This document shows positions 16,206 through 23,704 of a stretch of DNA of 51,316 nucleotides, one piece after another. The notes beneath the pieces were generated by a model, which saw only the letters and a program-made list of their open reading frames with translations, ran no database searches and was not told the origin of the DNA. Numbering within the stretch: the stretch's first letter is position 1; each line of letters opens with the position of its first letter. Both the position numbers and the translations under genes were made by a program. The DNA comes from an uncultured Eggerthellaceae bacterium (GTDB lineage Bacteria; Actinomycetota; Coriobacteriia; Coriobacteriales; Eggerthellaceae), in NCBI GenBank assembly GCA_934670115.1, contig CAKUOV010000012.1:1-51316 (forward strand), given 5' to 3'.

Positions 16206-16655
16206 ATGGAATGCCCATCGTGCGGATATGCAGAATCTAAAGTTATTGATTCTCGTCCCTATTCGGACAATCGCGAAATCAAGAGAAGGCGAGAATGCCT
16301 GAGTTGCGGATATCGTTTCTCAACATACGAACGCCTGGAAGAACGACCACTTCTCGTTTTGAAGTCAGACGGATCATCTGAGCCGTATGATCGCGAAAAG
16401 CTCATGCGTGGCATTCTTATTGCGTGTGCAAAACGGCCTATACCCCCACAAACAATCAATCAGCTTATTGATGAAATCGAAATTGAAGCACGCAATTTCC
16501 CACGACGCGAGGTACCCTCAAAGAAGCTTGGCGAGATGGCGCTTGCGCGTTTATCGCAGTTAGATGATGTTGCCTATATTCGATTTGCAAGCGTTTACCA
16601 AGATTTTAAAAGCATTGATGAATTTCTATCGGCTCTGAAAGATATTAAACGATGA
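16206..16655 (+). CDS. nrdR: Transcriptional repressor NrdR
   Basis: Nucleotide-sensing repressor of ribonucleotide reductase genes. The N-terminal zinc ribbon has CPSC and CLSC pairs (residues 3-6 and 31-34 region), followed by an ATP-cone domain binding ATP/dATP. Length 149 is typical. The start follows AAGGAG. Its stop overlaps the dut start by 4 bases. The pairing with dut links dNTP supply control with dUTP removal. No NrdR-regulated nrd genes are in the window. Confidence 0.96.
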   Translation: MECPSCGYAESKVIDSRPYSDNREIKRRRECLSCGYRFSTYERLEERPLLVLKSDGSSEPYDREKLMRGILIACAKRPIPPQTINQLIDEIEIEARNFPRREVPSKKLGEMALARLSQLDDVAYIRFASVYQDFKSIDEFLSALKDIKR

Positions 16656-17095
16656 TTAATATACCTGTTCCTTTCGCAAAACTCGATAGCTCAATAAGTC
16701 TTCCTGCGTATGCGCACGAAGGAGATGCTGGCATCGATTTGCGCTCAACAATCGATTGCGTAATCGAGCCTTTCGAGAGGTTTGTTGTTCCTACCGGAGT
16801 TGCATTTGCCATTCCAGAGGGATATGCGGGACTTGTAATTCCACGAAGTGGTTTGGCAGCAAAACACGGCATCTCAATCGTAAATGCTCCTGGTCTAATT
16901 GATAGCGGCTATCGCGGAGAGATAAAAGTTGTGTTGATAAATCTTGATGCAAAGAAACCGTTTGAAATCAAAACTGGTGATCGCATTGCGCAGATAATGT
17001 TTACCCCTTATGCTCAAGCTTGCCTTGAACAGCAAGCCACTCTTGATGAAACCTCGCGCGGAACAGATGGTTTTGGCAGTTCGGGCGTAAGCTAG
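16652..17095 (+). CDS. dut: Deoxyuridine 5'-triphosphate nucleotidohydrolase (dUTPase)
   Basis: Hydrolyses dUTP to dUMP and pyrophosphate, keeping uracil out of DNA and feeding thymidylate synthesis. The five trimeric dUTPase motifs are present: AGIDLRS, PRSGLAAKHG, the YRGEI segment after GLIDSG, RIAQI and the C-terminal RGTDGFGSSG. The 147-residue length is normal. It overlaps nrdR by 4 bases and is followed by a small membrane protein gene. Confidence 0.96.
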   Translation: MINIPVPFAKLDSSISLPAYAHEGDAGIDLRSTIDCVIEPFERFVVPTGVAFAIPEGYAGLVIPRSGLAAKHGISIVNAPGLIDSGYRGEIKVVLINLDAKKPFEIKTGDRIAQIMFTPYAQACLEQQATLDETSRGTDGFGSSGVS

Positions 17096-17116
17096 ATTGA
17101 GCGAAAAAGAGAGACT

Positions 17117-17488
17117 ATGATTGAAACAGAACTGAGAACCATCAAAAACTTCATTACCGCAGCTAACATACTTGTTATTATTTCAATATTTGTCATGGGT
17201 ATTCCGCTGAGTCTCATTGCAATAATTTGTTCGCTAATAGCATCAAAGAAAATGAAAGCGCTTTGCGCATCAGCTCAAGTAGACGAGCAAACAATGCTTT
17301 TCTATCGCAGAAAAATTTCTATGGTAATGACCTTAAGTTTTGTTATATTTGCCATCAATGCGGTGACGACCTATCTTATGTACCCCTATTACGTTGATAT
17401 TCTCAACGAGATGATGGGCCAATCGGCTTCATCCGCAGCAGGATCATTGTCTGCTGGCTCAGCGTCTACGGGGTCAATTTGGGGATAG
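17117..17488 (+). CDS. Small membrane protein of unknown function
   Basis: A 123-residue protein, not recognised. A long hydrophobic stretch at residues ~16-43 could be one or two helices, with a basic loop at 44-66 and a second helix at ~68-90. The C-terminal ~20 residues are Ser/Ala/Gly-rich low complexity. It begins 21 bases after dut and ends 31 bases before ybjQ on the same strand, so it may be part of a nrdR-dut operon. No enzymatic motif is visible. Confidence 0.75.
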   Translation: MIETELRTIKNFITAANILVIISIFVMGIPLSLIAIICSLIASKKMKALCASAQVDEQTMLFYRRKISMVMTLSFVIFAINAVTTYLMYPYYVDILNEMMGQSASSAAGSLSAGSASTGSIWG

Positions 17489-17519
17489 TTCCATCGCTGA
17501 TTGAAAGGAGAGCGATAGT

Positions 17520-17831
17520 ATGCTTATCACAACCACAGATTTTCTTCCAAACCGCAATTATCAGCCACTGGGCCTTGTGCGAGGAAATGTTGCGTATTGC
17601 AAGCACTTAGGTCGCGACATAATGGCTGGATTCAAGAACCTTGCCGGTGGTGAGATCAAATCGTATACCGATATGCTCAACGAAGCACGCGATATCGCTG
17701 AAGAACGCATGATTCACGAAGCAACTTCTCTTGGTGCCGATGCAATTATCGGAATGCGTTTCATGAATGACACCGTCAGCGAAGGAACAATTGAAGTCAT
17801 TGCATACGGAACTGCAGTAAAGTACCAATAA
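17520..17831 (+). CDS. YbjQ/UPF0145 family protein
   Basis: A 103-residue member of the YbjQ family (PF01906), small cytoplasmic proteins that form pentamers and are often annotated as heavy-metal-binding, though the function is not established. Typical parts are the N-terminal LITTTDF, the GRDIMAGFKNLAGGEI segment and the C-terminal ADAIIGMRFMND. The start is supported by GAAAGGAG six bases upstream. Followed by a clear terminator. Confidence 0.92.
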   Translation: MLITTTDFLPNRNYQPLGLVRGNVAYCKHLGRDIMAGFKNLAGGEIKSYTDMLNEARDIAEERMIHEATSLGADAIIGMRFMNDTVSEGTIEVIAYGTAVKYQ

Positions 17832-17856
17832 TCTCATTTAGAAATCTCAATCACGT

Positions 17857-17895
17857 TCATGCGGCTTTATCAAAGTGATATGCCGCATGATTTTT
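17857..17895 (+). terminator. Terminator after ybjQ
   Basis: CATGCGGC (17858-17865) pairs with GCCGCATG (17882-17889), plus one outer T-A pair, followed by a T run. It ends the nrdR-to-ybjQ unit. Confidence 0.85.
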
Positions 17896-17974
17896 GCGCT
17901 AACTCAATCAACCCGTCAATCAGTCCAATCAATTTTTTCTCTAATCTGCCATTTCTAAAACAGTGTCTGATAAT

Positions 17975-17993
17975 ATATGTTATGTAAACATAT
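17975..17993. repeat. Short palindrome, possible operator
   Basis: ATATGTT and AACATAT arms (17975-17981 and 17987-17993) flank ATGTA in an A/T-rich intergenic stretch. No gene starts next to it on either strand. It shares the octamer TTTACATA (on the minus strand) with the palindrome at 23658-23683. Confidence 0.35.
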
Positions 17994-18024
17994 CTAGTTT
18001 CTCAAGCTGGGGTCTATAATCATT

Positions 18025-18067
18025 TCAGAAGAGAAATATCCTTCGTCATTAGCTATTTCTCTTCTGA
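18025..18067. repeat. 14-bp perfect inverted repeat over the end of the lipoprotein gene
   Basis: Arms at 18025-18038 and 18054-18067 with a 15-base loop that contains the lipoprotein stop codon. No T run follows on either strand, so it may act as an mRNA-stabilising hairpin rather than an intrinsic terminator. Confidence 0.55.
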
Positions 18068-18336
18068 TTCTGCATGTGTACCTTGATGTAGGCACTTGCG
18101 TTGCTCGATGCGGCAACGCTGATACATGCGTATCCGTACTCGGAACCATCAAGCACCGTTCCGCTTTCGGGTTCATCCTCGGCCATCAAGCCTGCATCGG
18201 GGTTTTTGATTTCGGTGCTGCCTGATTCCCGCATATCGTGGAAGTCGTTGCTCCGGGAGGCACAGCCGGCAAGGCTGAAGGCCAACATTGCGGACACGCA
18301 CAGGCCGATGACGCGTCGGCGAGTAATGAGTTTCAT
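18049..18336 (-). CDS. Small predicted lipoprotein
   Basis: A 95-residue protein, not recognised. It has a classic lipoprotein signal: basic start (KLITRRR), hydrophobic helix and lipobox LAGC with the lipidated cysteine at C25. The mature part is ~70 residues, acidic and Ser-rich, ending with a segment rich in small residues (SVAASSNASAYIKV). The start at 18336 is set by AGGAGG just upstream; the frame is open further upstream without support. It is alone on the minus strand in an A/T-rich region; its stop lies in the loop of a long inverted repeat. It could be a complete protein or a remnant cut short at its C terminus. Confidence 0.75.
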   Translation of the reverse strand: MKLITRRRVIGLCVSAMLAFSLAGCASRSNDFHDMRESGSTEIKNPDAGLMAEDEPESGTVLDGSEYGYACISVAASSNASAYIKVHMQNQKRNS

Positions 18337-18441
18337 ATATCCTCCTGAAGATTTGAAACGGTTATTGCCGAATTGTTCGATAATAAAAATTATTGCACAT
18401 TGAAAAAACAAGAATGACATTTAGCCAGTAAGGAAATAGGC

Positions 18442-18512
18442 GAATGCTCTTTCAACCCCGGGGGGGGGTGAATCTTCTCTTGCAACAAAGATGAAAATCG
18501 AGAGCATTCTCG
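18442..18512. repeat. Nine-G tract within an inverted repeat
   Basis: A run of nine Gs (18460-18468) preceded by CCCC lies between the lipoprotein and the metallo-beta-lactamase gene. It is flanked by GAATGCTCT (18442-18450) and its complement AGAGCATTC (18501-18509). Homopolymer tracts of this length can slip, and it lies upstream of the lipoprotein gene (start 18336), where length changes could alter expression. Confidence 0.5.
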
Positions 18513-18549
18513 CATCCGGTTTCTGCTCTGAAATTTTCCCTTATCAGCT

Positions 18550-19119
18550 CTATAGCGTCTGTTCGTCTGCGTGTCCGAAATGTATTACTTTAGGATTGCG
18601 CGATGCAATTCTGTTCCAATCGCTTTCCAAAATGCGATTGTCTTCGTAGGCATCAATATAGCTTCTGGGTTCTAAATCTCCGACGAAGCAGTTCCCATCG
18701 TCAAGGATTAGAGCAATTCCATCTTTACTGTGGCTGCATGTGGGAATAATCTCACCGTTAATTCCAATGCTTTTCAAGAACCTCCTGCTTCCATCTATTG
18801 AAATTAGTTTTGCCCGTGTTTCGTCTATCGGCGAATACTTACTGCCGTATTGACGCCTTATAATCTCATCCGCAAAATGGACCAGCTTCATTTGATTTTC
18901 AACGACAATAAGCCATACACCCATATCCATCAGCTCGCTGATAAGGCCAATGTGGTCTGGATGATAATGCGAAGCAAGCACATAATGAATATCCGTAAGC
19001 GAAATTTCATTTTGCTTTATTGCCTTGAAAAACTGCGGCATTGTTCCAGGCATATCGGTATCAAACAGGAGACCGTCTATAAAGTATGTGTTAGTATTTC
19101 CGTATCTTAGCTTTCTCAT
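18550..19119 (-). CDS. Metallo-beta-lactamase-fold hydrolase
   Basis: A 189-residue single-domain protein with the metal-binding motif HYHPDHIG (H-x-H-x-D-H) and later metal-ligand candidates in PTCSHSKDG, FVGDLEP and the C-terminal HFGHAD. This is the glyoxalase II / lactamase-B family layout, cytoplasmic with no signal peptide. The start at 19119 is chosen for its AAGGTGA site; an ATG seven codons further upstream is possible. The gene stands alone, is richer in A+T than its neighbours, and its substrate cannot be predicted. Flanked downstream by the poly-G element and upstream by a terminator of the Mo/W operon. Confidence 0.85.
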   Translation of the reverse strand: MRKLRYGNTNTYFIDGLLFDTDMPGTMPQFFKAIKQNEISLTDIHYVLASHYHPDHIGLISELMDMGVWLIVVENQMKLVHFADEIIRRQYGSKYSPIDETRAKLISIDGSRRFLKSIGINGEIIPTCSHSKDGIALILDDGNCFVGDLEPRSYIDAYEDNRILESDWNRIASRNPKVIHFGHADEQTL

Positions 19120-19240
19120 AATCACCTTTTTGAAACGCAAGCTTGCATGCCAACGCTAAATTTAGCACAGACATTAGGGTGTATCGTGAAGCATGTCGGC
19201 TCAAAGTCGATATGCTCGTCTATCGCCATCTCCTCTTTTA

Positions 19241-19279
19241 CAAAAACCCGGTCTGTCTTGCAAAAAAAGACAGACCGGG
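19241..19279 (-). terminator. Terminator of the Mo/W oxidoreductase operon
   Basis: A 13-bp perfect stem (19247-19259 with 19267-19279) and 7-base loop; on the minus strand it is followed by five Ts (complement of 19242-19246). It lies about 80 bases after the iron-sulfur subunit gene. Confidence 0.9.
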
Positions 19280-19357
19280 CAAGTAAATCCAATATGCCGC
19301 GTTAAGGAATCGAGTCATCAGTAACGCAACATCGTGCAAGTATCCCCCGCACTCCCG

Positions 19358-19699
19358 CTATGCAGAATAAATCATGCAGTGACGTCCAGCAGCTTCTTTG
19401 ACTACTTCCTCAAAAGGACCCACTTTAAGTGCAAGCGTCGGACAACCGGACATACAAAGCGGGTTTTTCTCCTGCTCAAAATAGCAGCTCGCACACTTAT
19501 CCAATACCGGCGCCGGCAAATGGTACTGACGCAGCTTGCCATCAACCAACCACGGCTCACGACGAATAAGCTTCAGCCAATCCTCGTCATACGAATAACG
19601 ATTCGTCTCACGACATGCGGCCTCGCACCCAAAGCAACCAATGCAATCATCAAGGTCAATGAGCATAGCAATGCCGTTGCTGTCAACACGTTTCTTCAT
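19358..19699 (-). CDS. Iron-sulfur subunit of the Mo/W oxidoreductase
   Basis: A 113-residue electron-transfer subunit of the DMSO-reductase type, shorter than usual (about 180-200). It has C-x2-C-x2-C-x3-C in CIGCFGCEAAC and a second set C-x2-C ... C-x3-C in CASC and CMSGCP, enough for one or two [4Fe-4S] clusters. No signal peptide. Its ATG shares one base with the TAA of the catalytic gene (TAATG), so the two are translated together. Probably passes electrons between the catalytic subunit and a soluble carrier, as no membrane anchor is encoded nearby. Confidence 0.92.
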   Translation of the reverse strand: MKKRVDSNGIAMLIDLDDCIGCFGCEAACRETNRYSYDEDWLKLIRREPWLVDGKLRQYHLPAPVLDKCASCYFEQEKNPLCMSGCPTLALKVGPFEEVVKEAAGRHCMIYSA

Positions 19700-21915
19700 T
19701 ACAGGTCACCCCTTCCTGCTTCAATCTTGCAAAGCGACGAGCGCATGGCGGTGGCACCATAGCCAGGTTCAGATGGGACAGAAGGAACCAAGACGTTACC
19801 GTTCGCCTTGTCCCAGCCCATACCGGGAAGTCCCAGCTCTTTGCATTCATCACGCCAGCCAGCACGCGGCACGCAGATAACGCCCTTCTTCGTCTCGCGA
19901 GACACCAGCGCCTTGGAAATCATCTTTCCGCGCGGCGAAGAAACGGTGACCCATTCGCCATCGGTGATTTGGAATTCACGCGCATCATCGGGATGAATCA
20001 CAATAAAGGGGTCCGGATAAAGCTTACGCTGAGCAGGAATATTCGTCCATGCGGAATGGAAGAAAGAATACACGCGAATACCCGTAACGGCGATAAGCGG
20101 ATACTCTTTTGCCAGCTCAGGCGTTGAATATGGACTCTCAAACGGCTCGGTATAATCAGGCAGCGGATCGTAGCCAAACATCGCAAGCGCATCACACTTG
20201 AGCTCAACGCGCCCCGTAGGCGTATTGAATCCGGGTTTGCCATCGGCACGCAACAAACCCTTCTCGTAGCGCTTCTGCTCTACTTCCCCGCCCTTTTGCA
20301 CTTCGGGCTCGGTGCTGCGGAACGGCTCGGACTGGAATTCATCCCACGTCAAATCAAAGTTGTAAAACTCCTTAAGGCGCCAAAGCACCATTTCCTTCTC
20401 GTCTTTCCACGGCCAGAGCTCAGGATTAAGACGGCGTCCCCACTCCAGGAAGAATTTCCAGTCATCCCAGCACTCTCCCGGAGGATCAACGGCCTTATCG
20501 AAGGTATAGATCATATTCCTGTCAAGCTCTTCGTCGTACGTGCAGCGCTCTGACCAGTCGGCGCTTGGGAAAATCAAGTCCGAGAGCTTCGTTGTAGGCG
20601 ACATGTAGAAGTCCTTGGAAGCAATAAACTCCAAGTTTTCCGAGGTCATGGCCTTATACGTTAAATTCGCGTTCTCGTAGCATAAAAGCGGGTCGTTTGC
20701 GATTGCAATAAACGCCTTAACAGGACGTGGTTCACCGGTAAGAATGGCATTGAACACCGTGTACGGATCGTTTGAGCGGCCAAACGCTTTATACAGCGGA
20801 TGCTCATCGCCGCCAAACGTCCAGTTCTCCATGGGATTCTTCTTCGAATCCCAAAGGGTGATCTTATCGTCGAGCATTACGTCAATCGCCTGCGGGAATT
20901 GCATACCGCCTTCAACATCAATGCTGCCTAAAATACCGTACAGGCACGCCACGGCACGGCCGTTTTGAATAGCATTCGTATGCATGCATCCAGGCCCCAA
21001 GCCAATGCACATAGACACCGGTGCATGCTGAGCAAGAATCTGGGCGAATTCGCGAATTTCTTCGGGGGTAATCCAGCAAATCTCAGCAGCTTTTTCAGGC
21101 GTCCAATCCTTTACGCGCTCTGCAAGCTCCTCGAAGCCATACGTCCATTTGCTGATCCACTCGTCATCGTACCAATGGTTCTCAATGATTTCATGCATGA
21201 CGGCCATAGCCAAAGCGCCATCGGTACCGGGGCGCGGCTGGATTGCCAGGTCGGCATGTTTTGCCATATCGTGGAAACGCACGTCAACAACAACGAGCCT
21301 AAACTCCGGGTCAGCAGCTTGTTTGCCGTAGATAACCTTAGCAAAAGCGCGCTCCATAGAGGGGTTTTGCCCCCACAGCACAATCGTCTTTGCGTTCATA
21401 ATGTCGCCTGCGCCACCGGCGGTTTGCCCCATAGTGTACGCAAACGGAATAATGTGCGGCATAAGGCAAACATGTGTCGGAACAAGCGACCACGTTTGCA
21501 AGCCAAGGGTAGAGTTCAAACGGCAATGCCAATGGTTGGTAGTACGACCCGTTCCCTGACCAGTGATGATGGCATCGGCGCCGTACTGCTCGCTGATGCG
21601 TTTGCATTCGCCCGCAAGGATATCAAGCGCTTCATCCCAGCTAATGCGTTCGAATTCGCTTTTACCACGATTCTGAGGGTTGCGCTCCCCCGCTGGATCC
21701 CAGTCCACGCGCTTCATGGGATACAAAATACGCCCATCAAGGTTGTTGTGGACCTCACGTTGGGAAAGACCTGCGCCGCACACCGTGCCTTGCGATTTCG
21801 GGCAATCGGCATTGCCCTCGATCTTCACAATCCTGTTGTCCTCGTCGGAGTACACGTACACGCCGCATCGTGCGTGACAAGTCGTGCACATGGTTCTGGT
21901 CTTCTTCAGGCTCAT
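19699..21915 (-). CDS. Molybdopterin (Mo/W-bis-MGD) oxidoreductase, catalytic subunit, acetylene-hydratase-like subgroup
   Basis: A 738-residue DMSO-reductase-family enzyme. The N-terminal [4Fe-4S] site is C10, C13, C17 and C46. No Tat signal is present, so it is cytoplasmic. The layout and several segments (ILYPMKRV, FERISWDEALD, ELAKEYPLIAVTGIR) resemble acetylene hydratase of Pelobacter and related Mo/W enzymes. C150 (THVCLMP) is the likely metal ligand. The position of acetylene hydratase's essential Asp13 is His14 here (CTTCHARC), so that reaction is unlikely. A divergent LysR gene suggests substrate induction, as for catechol or other dehydroxylases of gut Coriobacteriia. Substrate unknown. 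Confidence 0.92.
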   Translation of the reverse strand: MSLKKTRTMCTTCHARCGVYVYSDEDNRIVKIEGNADCPKSQGTVCGAGLSQREVHNNLDGRILYPMKRVDWDPAGERNPQNRGKSEFERISWDEALDILAGECKRISEQYGADAIITGQGTGRTTNHWHCRLNSTLGLQTWSLVPTHVCLMPHIIPFAYTMGQTAGGAGDIMNAKTIVLWGQNPSMERAFAKVIYGKQAADPEFRLVVVDVRFHDMAKHADLAIQPRPGTDGALAMAVMHEIIENHWYDDEWISKWTYGFEELAERVKDWTPEKAAEICWITPEEIREFAQILAQHAPVSMCIGLGPGCMHTNAIQNGRAVACLYGILGSIDVEGGMQFPQAIDVMLDDKITLWDSKKNPMENWTFGGDEHPLYKAFGRSNDPYTVFNAILTGEPRPVKAFIAIANDPLLCYENANLTYKAMTSENLEFIASKDFYMSPTTKLSDLIFPSADWSERCTYDEELDRNMIYTFDKAVDPPGECWDDWKFFLEWGRRLNPELWPWKDEKEMVLWRLKEFYNFDLTWDEFQSEPFRSTEPEVQKGGEVEQKRYEKGLLRADGKPGFNTPTGRVELKCDALAMFGYDPLPDYTEPFESPYSTPELAKEYPLIAVTGIRVYSFFHSAWTNIPAQRKLYPDPFIVIHPDDAREFQITDGEWVTVSSPRGKMISKALVSRETKKGVICVPRAGWRDECKELGLPGMGWDKANGNVLVPSVPSEPGYGATAMRSSLCKIEAGRGDL

Positions 21916-22128
21916 GCTTCCTCCTTCTCTCCTTGCGTTACGTTATGGAGGTATTCGAGGATGGACGGCGTTGCAATGCACAACTAAAAGCAGTGCTTGC
22001 AGTCAGCGCCATCTTGACAAAACATGTTTCTTACTACCCCAAAATCAACACGAAATCCCTGTTTACCCCCATAATTTGATTCTATGACGGCTTCCCTTGG
22101 CAGTCCAACAGCGATAAAATAGAGAGCA

Positions 22129-22152
22129 ACAACTAACGGTTGTGAAGCAACC
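22129..22152. promoter_or_regulatory. Candidate LysR operator between the Mo/W operon and its regulator
   Basis: Two overlapping dyads, ACAAC-N5-GTTGT (22129-22143) and GGTTG-N5-CAACC (22138-22152), lie in the 287-base gap between divergent genes, about 50 bases before the LysR start. LysR regulators typically bind such T-N11-A-like dyads. Confidence 0.5.
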
Positions 22153-22202
22153 TTATAACCATACTGCTCATTCGGAGTGCGTTTCGCAAGGGGGGGACGA
22201 AA

Positions 22203-23153
22203 ATGCGCATCGAACAGCTTGAATATTTTCTCGCAGCAGCACAGTGTCGCTCAATCACCGAGGCCGCAGATCGTCTTTTCATATCCCAGCAAGGGCTGTC
22301 AAAGGCGCTGTCAGGCTTATCCGAAGAACTCGGCGTTGAGCTGTTCGAGCGCAGCGGAAACCGCATGGTCCTCACCTCCTCGGGAGAAACGCTTAAACGG
22401 CATGCGCAAGACATCGTAAAAAGCGCTCAGAGGCTGCGCTTAGAACTTGATGCGAAGAGCGGCATTAAAAATGACTATGAAGGGCTTTCGCTCTATGGGA
22501 TGCCGCTCTTCACGGGCAATATCGTATCTTCTCTTGCTCGCCAACCAGAAAGCGCGCAGCTTCTTGACCTGCCCTTTGAGGAAATCACGCGCTCCGAGCT
22601 TGAAGGGATGACCGCACTCCCCCTGGGAAACGCAGTCGTATTTGCCGTGCTGCGCGAGCATGAAATTGCAGCAATAACCGAAGATGGCCCGAACGTCTTT
22701 TTACCCCTGTTCAAGACAGAGATTGTCCTGCTTTCTTCACGAAAGCTTACTTCACCTTCAAAGCGGAGTATTTCCGCACGTGAGGCTGCGAATCTGCCGA
22801 TTGTTTATTACAACGAAGCGGTTCTTAACGCCATAATCGATGATTTCTTTGGCAACGAAAAGCTCAAAAGCCCCGTGCGCCTGCACACCACCAATACCGA
22901 ACGGCTTATGCAGTACCTGCAATCGGGAGATTACGCAACATTTACCGATGGCTTCAGCCGTCTTTTATCCGGAGACGCAATGGAGGGAAAAGTGGTGTGC
23001 CATCTTCGTCCTGAAATCTACGCATATGTTGGTGCATTTGTTGAACAAGGACTTGATGCCAGCACGCCGCAGATGCGTTACTGCAATGATCTTTTACGCC
23101 GGCTCCATGCGATTGCGCCAGCGTACATGCGTAAAAATGCTTTCACGCTTTAA
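22203..23153 (+). CDS. LysR family transcriptional regulator
   Basis: A 316-residue LysR-type regulator. Residues 1-60 form the helix-turn-helix (QLEYFLAAAQCRSITEAADR, then SQQGLSKALSGLSEELG). Residues ~90-300 form the effector-binding domain, which is divergent from common LysR proteins. A GGGGGGGA ribosome site precedes the ATG. It is divergent from the Mo/W oxidoreductase operon, and probably activates it in response to its substrate. Confidence 0.94.
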   Translation: MRIEQLEYFLAAAQCRSITEAADRLFISQQGLSKALSGLSEELGVELFERSGNRMVLTSSGETLKRHAQDIVKSAQRLRLELDAKSGIKNDYEGLSLYGMPLFTGNIVSSLARQPESAQLLDLPFEEITRSELEGMTALPLGNAVVFAVLREHEIAAITEDGPNVFLPLFKTEIVLLSSRKLTSPSKRSISAREAANLPIVYYNEAVLNAIIDDFFGNEKLKSPVRLHTTNTERLMQYLQSGDYATFTDGFSRLLSGDAMEGKVVCHLRPEIYAYVGAFVEQGLDASTPQMRYCNDLLRRLHAIAPAYMRKNAFTL

Positions 23154-23214
23154 TGGTCCGTGTTTCAGCATGATCGAATACCGAAATATATCGAGCGCGT
23201 GCCCTTCTTTAGCT

Positions 23215-23233
23215 CTTTTATCTTGGATAAAAG
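23215..23233. terminator. Weak hairpin between convergent lysR and ygbA
   Basis: CTTTTATC (23215-23222) and GATAAAAG (23226-23233) with a 3-base loop, followed by TTT on the plus strand. It may end the lysR transcript. Confidence 0.45.
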
Positions 23234-23239
23234 TTTCTG

Positions 23240-23596
23240 CTAGAGCATGCCCTTGATCTTTCTTGCTACGTAGCGCAAGGCCAGCAAAGGATGCGCATAG
23301 AGCATCCGCGGTCCTGCATATGACATAATATCTTTAATTGCTGCTCGCATATCGGGTTTATAGCAGTGAATGGAGCAATCCTTGCAGTTTCCCTTATGTT
23401 CGTGGGGACATTTTGCCGTTCTTTCCAGGGAATACGCAAGCACTGCGCTGCATTGTTCGCACAGCGCATCGTCCCCCGCGTTCCTGCTTCTATTTCCACC
23501 TGCTCTTTTGCAGTTAGTTCCATGATGATTCGCACAATACATCTGAGTCATAGCGCGTAACGTCTGCTCGTCGCGCTCAAACGATTTCTTATTCAT
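23240..23596 (-). CDS. ygbA: YgbA-like protein (nitrous-oxide-stimulated promoter family)
   Basis: A 118-residue cysteine-rich protein matching the YgbA family (PF11756). Typical parts are the start RDEQTLRAMTQMYC, a CEQC pair, the CKDCSIHCYKPDMR segment and the C-terminal GPRMLYAHPLLALRY. The spaced Cys/His pairs suggest a metal site. In E. coli ygbA is induced by nitric oxide through NsrR; the biochemical role is not settled. The start follows AAAGGA. It is divergent from the CydDC-like exporter across a 108-base gap holding a palindrome. Confidence 0.9.
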   Translation of the reverse strand: MNKKSFERDEQTLRAMTQMYCANHHGTNCKRAGGNRSRNAGDDALCEQCSAVLAYSLERTAKCPHEHKGNCKDCSIHCYKPDMRAAIKDIMSYAGPRMLYAHPLLALRYVARKIKGML

Positions 23597-23639
23597 AGTT
23601 GTTCCTTTTTGAAATAGATTTGTCGAATGTTACCACATA

Positions 23640-23697
23640 CTAACTAAATAACTTATAATAAAGTTTTACATAGTAAACTTTATCAGAATCTAGTTAG
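23640..23697. promoter_or_regulatory. Palindromic operator and -10 between ygbA and the cydDC-like gene
   Basis: The main dyad has 9-base arms ATAAAGTTT and AAACTTTAT (23658-23666 and 23675-23683) around 8 bases. A TATAAT (23654-23659) overlaps its left arm, placing the operator at the likely transcription start of the + strand gene. An outer repeat CTAACTA/TAGTTAG (23640-23646 and 23691-23697) surrounds it. The regulator is unknown. Confidence 0.6.
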
Positions 23698-23704
23698 GTA
23701 CATC

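Noticed and set aside
18025..18067. Intrinsic terminator for the lipoprotein gene
   Set aside because: The stem is long and perfect but has no T run on either strand; listed as an inverted repeat instead.
19699..21915. Acetylene hydratase
   Set aside because: The essential Asp next to the first cysteines is replaced by His14, so this activity is not supported despite similar layout.
20965..21987. Long open frame on the plus strand opposite the Mo/W catalytic gene
   Set aside because: Antisense to a gene with complete motifs; composition is of a shadow frame and no ribosome site or homology is visible. The same reasoning rejects long antisense frames opposite rny (8645-9589), lysR (29113-30141), pckA (31472-32467) and iorA (38909-39760).
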